Source of the DNA: an uncultured bacterium
GTDB taxonomy: Bacteria > Myxococcota_A > UBA796 > CAJQPC01
DNA length: 37,433 nt
Assembly (NCBI GenBank): GCA_905480105.1
Contig: CAJQPC010000159.1
Coordinates: 1 to 37,433, forward strand
Direction: 5' to 3'
Numbering within the stretch: the stretch's first letter is position 1; the number at the start of each line of letters is the position of its first letter. Made by a program: the position numbers and the translations under genes. A model generated the notes under the pieces. It ran no database searches. It had not been told where the DNA came from and saw only the letters and a program-made list of their open reading frames with translations. This document shows positions 16,236 to 25,832 of the stretch, in pieces.

Positions 16236-17237
16236 CTACTGACCTGTACCAGTGACGATCTCGGCGTAGCGTTCCTTGAGATCCTCGGCCTGGGACGCGG
16301 TTTTCTCCGTGAACGCAGCGCTCCAGGGACGCAACACTATCTCTTCCAGAGGGGGTGCCCCGCTCGGTGGTGCTGCCCCCGGGAAGGGCGAGTGCATGTA
16401 GCCCCTAACGATCGCGCCTTGGGCGTTATCCGAAAGGACCCAGTCCACAAAGTCCTGAGCCTGAAGCGGGTAGGAACACTCCCTCGTGATGGCGATGGGG
16501 CCCGGGATGGCAATGGCCCCGTCGCTGGGAAAGATCGCTTTCGCAGGAGAGCCACTCTCGGCGGCCTTGAGCAAGTTCTCCAAAAGCAAAACGCCCACCG
16601 GCCGCTCGCTGCTCTCGATGCGTTGCAGAGTGGAGCTGTTGCCACCAGCCGAGACCGTGCCCTGGGCACGCAGGGTTTCAAAGTAGGTCCACCCGTAGCC
16701 CTCTTGGAGAAAGGCCATGGTGGTGAAAGTGGTGCCGCTGCTCAGCGGGTCTGGCGTGGAGAGCCTGCCCTCAAAGCGCGGATCCATCAGGTCTTCAAAA
16801 CTCCTGGGTCGCTCTTCCTCCGGAACCAGATCCCGATGCACGGCCAGCACCATCGTGGACAAGCGCGCGGTCGTGTAGGTGGGATTCACCCACTGGCGGT
16901 CCAGGGCCAAGGCCTGGGGGGAGACATAGGGCCGAAGGGCCCCTCGTTCGCTGAGGGCCTGGTACCAGAAAGGGTCCGAGGTCATCAGCACGCAAGCATC
17001 CGAGCCCCCGGCGGCCCATTCTGCTTCCAAACGTTGGGCCACCTTCTCCGAGCCCGATTGAAACCATTTAACCTGCACGCCAGGCAACTCTTCGGCCAGC
17101 ATCGGGTCCAGCTCGTCGAGCACGGATTGGTACATGGACGTGTACACCCACAGCTCCACGGGCCCCTCGCTGGGCCCCTGGGTCTGGGCTTGGTTTCCAA
17201 CCTCGATTCGGCAGGCGAGCAGGGACAGGATGAGCAT
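16236..17237 (-). CDS. ABC transporter substrate-binding lipoprotein, iron(III)/FbpA-like
   Basis: A 333-residue type II periplasmic binding protein. The lipoprotein-like start is very short: MLILSLLAC, Cys at position 9 with no basic residue. The mature part begins LWVYTSMYQSVLDELDPM and shows the FbpA-like order: KWFQSGSEKVAQRLEAE, VLMTSDPFWYQAL, PTYTTARLSTMVLAVHRDL, SFEDLMDPRFEGRLSTPDPLSSGTT. These fit the iron(III)/2-aminoethylphosphonate/thiamine binding group. Iron is the commonest substrate, but specificity cannot be read here. It lies 9 bp after the polytopic membrane protein and abuts the permease. Confidence 0.88.
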   Translation of the reverse strand: MLILSLLACRIEVGNQAQTQGPSEGPVELWVYTSMYQSVLDELDPMLAEELPGVQVKWFQSGSEKVAQRLEAEWAAGGSDACVLMTSDPFWYQALSERGALRPYVSPQALALDRQWVNPTYTTARLSTMVLAVHRDLVPEEERPRSFEDLMDPRFEGRLSTPDPLSSGTTFTTMAFLQEGYGWTYFETLRAQGTVSAGGNSSTLQRIESSERPVGVLLLENLLKAAESGSPAKAIFPSDGAIAIPGPIAITRECSYPLQAQDFVDWVLSDNAQGAIVRGYMHSPFPGAAPPSGAPPLEEIVLRPWSAAFTEKTASQAEDLKERYAEIVTGTGQ

Positions 17238-17246
17238 AGGGAGAGC

Positions 17247-18905
17247 CTACTCCACTTCCCAGATTGCGATCCCTTCCTGCTCCAGCATTGGCGGCCCGAG
17301 AACCTGCTGGGTCAGAGCATGGGCGTCGCTATACCCAGGGCACAAGTCCCGGTGAAGAGAAACAAAACGCACCCCCAGTTTCTCCAGCCCCGCCCCCCCA
17401 TCGGCAATCGCGCGCTCCGGAACGCGCAGCGCCTTGGGATAGAGATCCCGGCTGTGATCCCCACCCGGGACCCTGCACAAGGCGTTCGCGGCAGCGAGCA
17501 GGGAGCTGATCGACAGCGCCGCATCAGCGCCCTCATAGTTCTCTGTGATCGGGCGGTTCAAACCGGGCTGCCAGAGGTTGTAGCGCCGAGGAAGCTCGGT
17601 TTGTCCCGTGATGGGCGCGTTGTCGAAGGGCAGAATGGCCAGCGACCCAGAGGGAAGGTCAGCGAGCACCGCGGGAGCCTGAACCGCGGTGAGATCTCTG
17701 GGCCAGGGCGTCTGACTGAGCAGCACCGACTCTAAGACCAAGGCCACTGAGATAGGAATCCACACCCTCTCCCATCGCTTCATGAGCCGCGCTGCTCCAA
17801 AAGCAGCCGACAACGCCAAGAAGGGAATGGCGGGCCCAATGGCTCTGTGCCAATGGGTGATGCCCTCCAGGGCGGGCAACAGGTCAGTCAGCCCACCCGC
17901 AGGCAAGCGAAGCTGCACACCACCAAAAGCTGTCTGCCCAGCGATCTTGAGCCAGAACCCGAGTGCAAGAACGACCATCAGCATGAGCACCCCCAGCCAG
18001 ATGCGCGCCTTCTTTCCGGCCAAGGCTGCCAAACCCAGGGTGACCACACCCAAGTACACGCTCTTGGACACCGCGATCCGCTCCAGGCTGGGCAAGAAGA
18101 AGTTGAGCAGATCTGCTCCGCGGTGGGGCATCGAGCGCCAGTCTGGGTAAAAAGGCGGGGGTGCATGCGCCGGGTTTCGCCAGCGAGAACTCCAGAACTC
18201 TCGCACTGCCAGAAAGTCGACAAGGGCCGGCAGGCACATGGCCACGACGATCCCAGCCGCCCCGATCAAACCCAGTGGACGCCGGTAGTGCCAAGCCAGC
18301 CACGGGCCCACCAACAAGAGCACCGGCACTGCGAACGCCGCGTGGTACCAGCCCGAGAGACCAAAGGCGCCGATGCACACACCAGCCAAGATCCACCACC
18401 GGTGAAGGCCCTGCTGGCCATGACGGATCAGGGCCGCCACCCCCAATGCCAACCACCCCACCGGAAGGGACTCCGTGATTCCAAAGCTGACCACCCCCCA
18501 AAGAAAAGGCGCGCTCATGCAGGCCAATCCGGCCACGATGCAGGCCCGCCAGTCCAACTCCAGCACCCAGGCCAGGGCCCAGGCCCCTGCAAAGGCCAAC
18601 AGCATGTTTGCCACAATCACTGCATTAAACGCCAGGACTGGCGACCACATCCACGGCGCCGCCCACACCAGGTTCACCGGATCCATGATCGGAATGGGCA
18701 CCCCTTGCGGCAGGTTGCTCACCGGTCCACTCTGAAAGGCACGCCACAGCATCCAGTAGTGATTGTTCCCCTCGCCCACCCCATTGGCCAGCAGCCGCGT
18801 AGGGTGTAGCAAGAGAGGCCACGACAACACCAGCAGCGCGCCAATCGCGATCAGAGGTGTCAGGATCGGGGCCAGCCCATACTTGGGCCCCACAGGCGAG
18901 GACAT
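17247..18905 (-). CDS. Polytopic membrane protein, possible GT-C glycosyltransferase
   Basis: A 552-residue protein with about 10-12 membrane helices from residue ~10 to ~430, then a soluble C-terminal domain of about 120 residues (LADLPSGSLAILPFDNAP to the end). This layout, with an acidic/aromatic motif after the first helix (GNNHYWMLWRAF), resembles lipid-linked-sugar GT-C transferases or YfhO-like proteins. I see no decisive catalytic motif. I chose ATG 18905: AAGG lies seven bases upstream, and a longer frame to 19085 would overlap the divergent sigma-54 activator gene. It probably heads the transcript that continues into the ABC importer (9-bp gap). Confidence 0.72.
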   Translation of the reverse strand: MSSPVGPKYGLAPILTPLIAIGALLVLSWPLLLHPTRLLANGVGEGNNHYWMLWRAFQSGPVSNLPQGVPIPIMDPVNLVWAAPWMWSPVLAFNAVIVANMLLAFAGAWALAWVLELDWRACIVAGLACMSAPFLWGVVSFGITESLPVGWLALGVAALIRHGQQGLHRWWILAGVCIGAFGLSGWYHAAFAVPVLLLVGPWLAWHYRRPLGLIGAAGIVVAMCLPALVDFLAVREFWSSRWRNPAHAPPPFYPDWRSMPHRGADLLNFFLPSLERIAVSKSVYLGVVTLGLAALAGKKARIWLGVLMLMVVLALGFWLKIAGQTAFGGVQLRLPAGGLTDLLPALEGITHWHRAIGPAIPFLALSAAFGAARLMKRWERVWIPISVALVLESVLLSQTPWPRDLTAVQAPAVLADLPSGSLAILPFDNAPITGQTELPRRYNLWQPGLNRPITENYEGADAALSISSLLAAANALCRVPGGDHSRDLYPKALRVPERAIADGGAGLEKLGVRFVSLHRDLCPGYSDAHALTQQVLGPPMLEQEGIAIWEVE

Positions 18906-18914
18906 AGAGAACCC

Positions 18915-20366
18915 TTGAGCACTCAGGATGCCACAGGCCACCCCGCAGAGGGTACACCCCCGGAGACGGTGCTCATCGTCGAGCCCGACGCCGCCGTGCT
19001 GGGCCAAGCACGCTACGCACTGCGCCGGGACGACCGACGCCTGCGCTCCGCTCGCACCGCCCGTGAGGGACTCTCCATCCTGCACCGCAGCGTCCCGGAT
19101 CTGGTGGTGCTGGCCACCGATCTCCCCGACCTGTCAGCAGCCCGCGCCCTTCAGGTCTTTCTCCAGCGTGGCCGCGGCGTACCTGTGATCGTTCTCGCAA
19201 GCAGTCCCAGCCTACCTGGCGCTGTAGACGCCCTGCACAGCGGTGCCCAGGACTACCTACCCAAGCCCATCCAACCAGGCGCGCTTCGAGATGCGGCGGA
19301 CAAGGCCCTCCAAGAGAGCCGCACTCAACGGGCCTTGGCACAGGCAAAAGAGCGGAGCCAGGACCGTTACGGCTTCTCCCACATGCTCACGCGCAGCCCC
19401 TTGATGCACCAGGTCTTTGATCAGGTCGCCGCAGTCGCCGGGACGGACGCCACCGTACTCATTCGCGGAGAGACGGGAACCGGAAAGGAGCTCATCTCCC
19501 AGGCGATCCACGAGCAGAGCCAGCGCTCCAGCCAGCCCTTCATTGCGATCAACTGCGGTGCATTCGCCGAGAGCCTTCTTGAGTCAGAGCTCTTCGGCCA
19601 CGAAAAGGGCTCCTTCACAGGCGCCACCGGCCGCCGCAAGGGTGTGTTCGAGATGGCCGACGGTGGCACTCTCTTCCTGGATGAGCTTGGAGAGACGAGC
19701 CTTAAGGTCCAGGTCACACTGCTGCGGGTATTGGAGACCATGGGCTTTAGGCGTGTGGGTGGCCACGAGGCCGTGAGGGTGGATGTACGGGTCATCGCAG
19801 CAACAAACGTGCAGCTGGAAGAGGCCGTCAAAGCAGGGAATTTTCGTGAGGACTTATATTACCGACTCAACGTCTTCCCCATCTCGATCCCGCCACTGCG
19901 CGCCCGGCCCGAGGACATTCCGATCCTCATCCAGCACTTTATGGAAGGCGCCTCCAAGGACTATGGTCTCGAACCACCTCAGATCAGCCACAGCGCCATA
20001 AAGGCCATCCAAGCTTGGCACTGGCCAGGCAACGTCCGCCAACTTCGCGCAATGTGTGAACGCTGGCTGATAACCCAGGCCGGCCAACGCTTGGAGCTGG
20101 CTCACCTCCCCAGTGACTTTGCCCGAGCCTCCAGCAGCACCCCCAGCTTGGGGCCAGACCTTGGAGGCACCCTTGCAGAAAACACGGCAGCTGCCATGGC
20201 AGAGGTGGAAAAAAGCTACCTGCACGCACAGCTCAAGCGCAGCGGTGGGCAGATGTCCGAGGCCGCAAAGCGCAGCGGCATTAGCCGGCGCACGCTCTAC
20301 AACAAGGTACAAGCCTTGGGGCTGGACCCCACCGAGTACCGGAAGCGTGCCAAGGGTGAGGCTTAG
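18915..20366 (+). CDS. Sigma-54-dependent NtrC-family activator with degenerate receiver
   Basis: A 483-residue regulator. Residues ~18-135 form a CheY-like receiver, ~155-395 an AAA+ sigma-54 activator domain and ~435-475 a Fis-type helix-turn-helix. The AAA+ part is intact: Walker A GETGTGKE, GSFTGA (a GAFTGA variant that contacts sigma-54), Walker B GGTLFLDELGE, and RPEDIPIL...WPGNVRQL. In the receiver, the phosphoacceptor position in PDLVVLATDLP is Ala67 by my alignment, the acidic pair is reduced to Glu23-Pro24, and the conserved Thr is Ala. Only the Lys (LPKP) remains. Phosphorylation control is therefore unlikely. The TTG start at 18915 is the best I see. The gene is divergent from the GT-C-like gene (9 bp). 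Confidence 0.9.
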   Translation: MSTQDATGHPAEGTPPETVLIVEPDAAVLGQARYALRRDDRRLRSARTAREGLSILHRSVPDLVVLATDLPDLSAARALQVFLQRGRGVPVIVLASSPSLPGAVDALHSGAQDYLPKPIQPGALRDAADKALQESRTQRALAQAKERSQDRYGFSHMLTRSPLMHQVFDQVAAVAGTDATVLIRGETGTGKELISQAIHEQSQRSSQPFIAINCGAFAESLLESELFGHEKGSFTGATGRRKGVFEMADGGTLFLDELGETSLKVQVTLLRVLETMGFRRVGGHEAVRVDVRVIAATNVQLEEAVKAGNFREDLYYRLNVFPISIPPLRARPEDIPILIQHFMEGASKDYGLEPPQISHSAIKAIQAWHWPGNVRQLRAMCERWLITQAGQRLELAHLPSDFARASSSTPSLGPDLGGTLAENTAAAMAEVEKSYLHAQLKRSGGQMSEAAKRSGISRRTLYNKVQALGLDPTEYRKRAKGEA

Positions 20367-20388
20367 AGCGAAAAACCAGCGCGGAGAG

Positions 20389-21714
20389 TCAGACCTCGAA
20401 GCGACTCCGGTGCCGAACCCCAGGACCCAACACACCATGGAGTTCGGGCCCCGCTTGGGTCACCCAAGTGGCTTGCTCCATATCCAGGGTCACCCGGACC
20501 TTGGGACCACCTTCCAACAACCACTGCCCCGGCTTTTCACGTCGGTTCAGCTCCAAGTGCTCCCCAAAGCGCCATCGCACCTGAAGGGACTCACCTTCAA
20601 TTCGATCGGTGATCATCAGGCGGCTGCCTTCGGCCCGCAGGTCCCGCGTCCACTCGCCTCTTCGCCCCGTAGAGGTCCACAGCACTGCAGCCGCACGCCC
20701 ATCCACCCGAGCCACCTTCAGCTCCGGCTTCCAGCTCTCAGGCCGGTCCATGCATCGCAAACCCTGCTCCACCAGCACCGCTTGCCCCCCCACATGCCAG
20801 ATCACCTGGCCAGTGTGCAGATCCATCACGACCCTGGACGCTTTTCCGGCCACCTTGGCGTGCAGGAGGACCAGGCCTGATTCCCGCAAGGGACGCATGA
20901 CCCAGTCTTTGGACTCGCCAGGGGTCTCAACACCAGGGGCCCAACCACGTGCCTGGGCCTGAGCCAGCGGCCAGTTGGTATCCTGACCCAAGAGGGGCTC
21001 GTAGGGGTCGGGCCCTAAGCTTGGCAAACCGCCACCGGTGCCCAAGTCACGCACAAAAGTGCTGGCTTTCCCCATGCTTGAAACCAGGCCCGCTGGCAGG
21101 GCCACGCTCGCTTTTTCGCATACCTGAGCCACCGCCCAGAGCAGCTGTACCTGGCGAAAGAGCAGAGCAGCGCTTCCTTCGCGCGGCCCACCATCCGGGT
21201 GAAGCCCCCCAGGAAAGCTGTGGCCCAAATCGGCCAAACCTGCGCTCCACCATCGAGAGGCACCGGGCAACTCCGGCCAGCCCAAACCAGCCAAGACCAG
21301 AGCACCGGACTGAAGAACGCGCCTAGGCCCTTGAGCGGCGCGCTCGGCCTGGATCCAGTTCGCGTGACGCTGCACCTCTCCGCTCAACTGAGCCGCCAAC
21401 TCGCGAGGCAACTCGCGGACAGCACTCACACCGGCAAAAACCAGAATACGCGCCGCAGCATCACTCAAGTGATCAAAATCACTTGCCTGTGGGGAGGCCA
21501 GAAAACGGCGCAGGGGCTCGAACACTTCCGCATCCGGACACTCCGGCTCCAGTGCCTTGGCGAGTATTTCCCCCAAGCGGGATTGGGCACGAGGTCCCTT
21601 TCCCTGCCATGTAAAAGGCGGCAGAATAGGCACGGCACCAAGCCGGCTGATCACCGCTTGAGCTGCTCCAGATGGCACCTTGGACTTGGGCCGAAAAAAA
21701 GCCGCCAACTTCAT
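20389..21714 (-). CDS. Heparinase II/III-like protein, possibly non-catalytic
   Basis: A 441-residue protein. The helical N-terminal half followed by a beta-rich C-terminal half fits the heparinase II/III (toroid plus beta-sandwich) architecture. The segment HPDGGPREGSAALLFRQVQLL resembles the family's DGG.YERSP.YH active-site strand, but the catalytic Tyr-His is not visible. The C-terminal half has repeated strands such as VVMDLHTGQVIWHVGGQAVLVEQG. No signal peptide is evident, which is unusual for the family. I chose ATG 21714, with GGGAG eight bases upstream; a TTG at 21729 lies inside that ribosome site. It follows the sigma-factor gene by 18 bp. Family call is tentative. Confidence 0.5.
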   Translation of the reverse strand: MKLAAFFRPKSKVPSGAAQAVISRLGAVPILPPFTWQGKGPRAQSRLGEILAKALEPECPDAEVFEPLRRFLASPQASDFDHLSDAAARILVFAGVSAVRELPRELAAQLSGEVQRHANWIQAERAAQGPRRVLQSGALVLAGLGWPELPGASRWWSAGLADLGHSFPGGLHPDGGPREGSAALLFRQVQLLWAVAQVCEKASVALPAGLVSSMGKASTFVRDLGTGGGLPSLGPDPYEPLLGQDTNWPLAQAQARGWAPGVETPGESKDWVMRPLRESGLVLLHAKVAGKASRVVMDLHTGQVIWHVGGQAVLVEQGLRCMDRPESWKPELKVARVDGRAAAVLWTSTGRRGEWTRDLRAEGSRLMITDRIEGESLQVRWRFGEHLELNRREKPGQWLLEGGPKVRVTLDMEQATWVTQAGPELHGVLGPGVRHRSRFEV

Positions 21715-21732
21715 CGCACGCACTCCCAAAAG

Positions 21733-22767
21733 TCAGTCGCCGCTAACCTGAAACTCAAAGTCGATCTCGTCCCCAAGCTCAGCCTGCAGGAAGGCCTTCA
21801 GGCGCTTGCGCATCCGAGCCTCGATCTGACGCACGCGCTCTTTGGACACGCCGAAGCGCTCACCCAGGCGGGAGAGAGGGATAGGGTCCGCCACGACGAG
21901 GCGCTCCTCCCAAATCGCCTTTTCCCGCTTGTCGAGCAGGGTCTCGGCAAAGGCGGAGAGCTTCTCATGGACCACGGCACCCAACTCACGGCGAGCCACC
22001 ACATCGTCCGGGGAAGCACCCATGTCATCGGGGACCACGTCTTTTAGGGCACGGCCGTCGTCGTCACCCACAGGTGCATCGAAGGACAGGGCCGGGGCGC
22101 GCAGGTGGTTGTCCACATTGGCCACCTCCTTTTCAGGTACCTGAAGGCGCTCGGCCAGCAGCTTGGTGCTGGGGACAAGGCCCTCTTGAATTAAGCGCTG
22201 CTTTTCCTTGTTGAGCTGGAAAAAAAGCTTTCGACCGTGGCGCGTACTACCCAAGCGCACCATTCGGAAGTTGTCCATCAGGTAGCGCAGAATCATCGCG
22301 CGGATCCAATACTGGGCATAGCTGGAGAAGCGAATGCCGCGGTACGGGTCGTAGCGGGAGAGGGCCTCGACCAAGCCCACATTCCCCTCCTGGATCAGAT
22401 CCAGGACATCGCTCCACTGCCGGTGGTACTGAAAGGCCAGCTTGATCACCAGGCGAAGGTTTGCGGTAACCAAGCGCTCAGCGGCCTGTACGTCACCGTC
22501 CTCGTACCAAGCGACCGCCGCTTCCTTTTCCTCCTCGGGCTCGAGCAAGGGATAGCGCCGCACCTCAGAGAGATAGTAGCCAAGCAGGTCATTCTTGTTC
22601 CCACCACCGCGCTTGGGGGGCGCGAGCATGGTTAGATTCTTCGGGACCTTTCGCCGAGTATTGTCCTTGCCCAAAGGGTCGACTGGATTGCCTTCGGCAT
22701 CGAGGACCTCGACCTCGGAAGCGTCCGAGGCCTCGTCGATTTCGTGCTTATCTTTGCCCATCGCCAT
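21733..22767 (-). CDS. rpoH: RNA polymerase sigma-32-type factor (RpoH family)
   Basis: A 344-residue sigma-70-family factor. Region 2 is complete (ERLVTANLRLVIKLAFQY, DLIQEGNVGLVEALSRYDP, FSSYAQYWIRAMILRYL). The RpoH box reads RKLFFQLNKEKQRL and separates sigma-32 from housekeeping sigma. Region 4 carries the -35-binding helix-turn-helix LSRLGERFGVSKERVRQIE. The first ~55 residues are an acidic extension (EIDEASDASEVEVLDAEG) not usual for RpoH. ATG 22767 overlaps the previous stop as TGATG, so translation is coupled to the phosphatase gene. Myxobacteria carry several RpoH-like factors, so heat-shock specificity is not assured. Targets could include the clp/lon genes nearby. Confidence 0.9.
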   Translation of the reverse strand: MAMGKDKHEIDEASDASEVEVLDAEGNPVDPLGKDNTRRKVPKNLTMLAPPKRGGGNKNDLLGYYLSEVRRYPLLEPEEEKEAAVAWYEDGDVQAAERLVTANLRLVIKLAFQYHRQWSDVLDLIQEGNVGLVEALSRYDPYRGIRFSSYAQYWIRAMILRYLMDNFRMVRLGSTRHGRKLFFQLNKEKQRLIQEGLVPSTKLLAERLQVPEKEVANVDNHLRAPALSFDAPVGDDDGRALKDVVPDDMGASPDDVVARRELGAVVHEKLSAFAETLLDKREKAIWEERLVVADPIPLSRLGERFGVSKERVRQIEARMRKRLKAFLQAELGDEIDFEFQVSGD

Positions 22768-23564
22768 CACCTGCCTTCCAAATTCCTGCTGCCATGAAAG
22801 CTCAGCCCTGCCTTGAGCTGTAGAGCAGCCTGCTGCGAACCAACCACGAATGGCTTGCCCCCAGAGTGTACTGCGTCAAGGGGCGATCCATAGGCGTCAC
22901 CGCTCAAGGGACTCGCCCACGCATTCACCTCTGCCAAAAGTCCAAGTCCGGCGGCCACATCCCACCTCTTCCATCCAGCAGGAATAAATGCTGCGGATAC
23001 ACCCCCACCTGCCACAAGGGCCAAGTGAGAAGAGATGCTGCCCAAGTTCCGAACCCGTCCGGGCCAGCGCAGATCAAAGTAGCGAAACCAGCCGCTGGGC
23101 ATGAACGCGGAGCTCTGGCGGTCCACCGGTCGGTCCTGGAGGCGCTCCAAGCGCACTCCGTCCAAATAGGCGCCTTGGCCTCGCATGAAGAACCAAGTCT
23201 GAGAAATCATCGGGAAGTGCGAAGCCCCAATCAAGGGCCCATCCTTGTCGACCGCCCCGATGGATGGGCCCCAATATGCCAATCCCTCACGGAAGGCCTG
23301 AGTGCCGTCGATGGGATCCACATACCAAACCCGACCGGCGCGCTCCCCACTCTCATGCCCCTCCTCACCGACGATGGCGTCGGCCGGAAAGAGCTTCTCC
23401 AAGCCTGTAGCGAGCAAGACCTCGCACGCACGATCAGCCTGTGTGACAAGGGTGCCGTCGCTTTTCAACTTCCCTACGCGGGAACCCATCTCCATGGCCA
23501 GCTTGCCGCTTTCTTGGAGCAGGGCGCTTAGAACCCGCCGCTGTTGCTCACCGTTTGCGTGCAT
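22767..23564 (-). CDS. Inositol-monophosphatase-family phosphatase
   Basis: A 265-residue metal-dependent phosphatase of the SuhB/HisN/CysQ superfamily. Motifs in order: TLVTQADRACE, GEEGHES (metal ligands), VDPIDGTQAF (the DPIDGT metal site), and WDVAAGLGLL near the C-terminus. All Mg2+ ligands look present. The substrate could be inositol phosphate, histidinol phosphate or 3'-phosphoadenosine phosphate; I cannot choose. I prefer ATG 23564, which leaves 47 bp to the divergent pseudokinase gene. A GTG at 23609 would add 15 residues but leave only 2 bp. The gene leads an operon with rpoH and the heparinase-like gene. Confidence 0.88.
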   Translation of the reverse strand: MHANGEQQRRVLSALLQESGKLAMEMGSRVGKLKSDGTLVTQADRACEVLLATGLEKLFPADAIVGEEGHESGERAGRVWYVDPIDGTQAFREGLAYWGPSIGAVDKDGPLIGASHFPMISQTWFFMRGQGAYLDGVRLERLQDRPVDRQSSAFMPSGWFRYFDLRWPGRVRNLGSISSHLALVAGGGVSAAFIPAGWKRWDVAAGLGLLAEVNAWASPLSGDAYGSPLDAVHSGGKPFVVGSQQAALQLKAGLSFHGSRNLEGR

Positions 23565-23611
23565 ACGACCGACTAACCCGGCGGTACCCAGCGTGATAGC
23601 TTCCTCCACGC

Positions 23612-25795
<2,184 letters not shown>

Positions 25796-25832
25796 CGCCG
25801 GCGGTGTACCCTGCCCGAGGAGACGAACCCCA

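Noticed and set aside
16392..17735. A 447-codon plus-strand frame opposite the ABC binding-protein gene and the polytopic gene
   Set aside because: It crosses the boundary of two well-supported minus-strand genes and reads as Gln/Gly/Arg/His-rich antisense sequence.
17847..18809. A 320-codon plus-strand frame
   Set aside because: It is antisense to the membrane helices of the GT-C-like protein; the His/Gln/Pro-rich composition is typical of such shadows.
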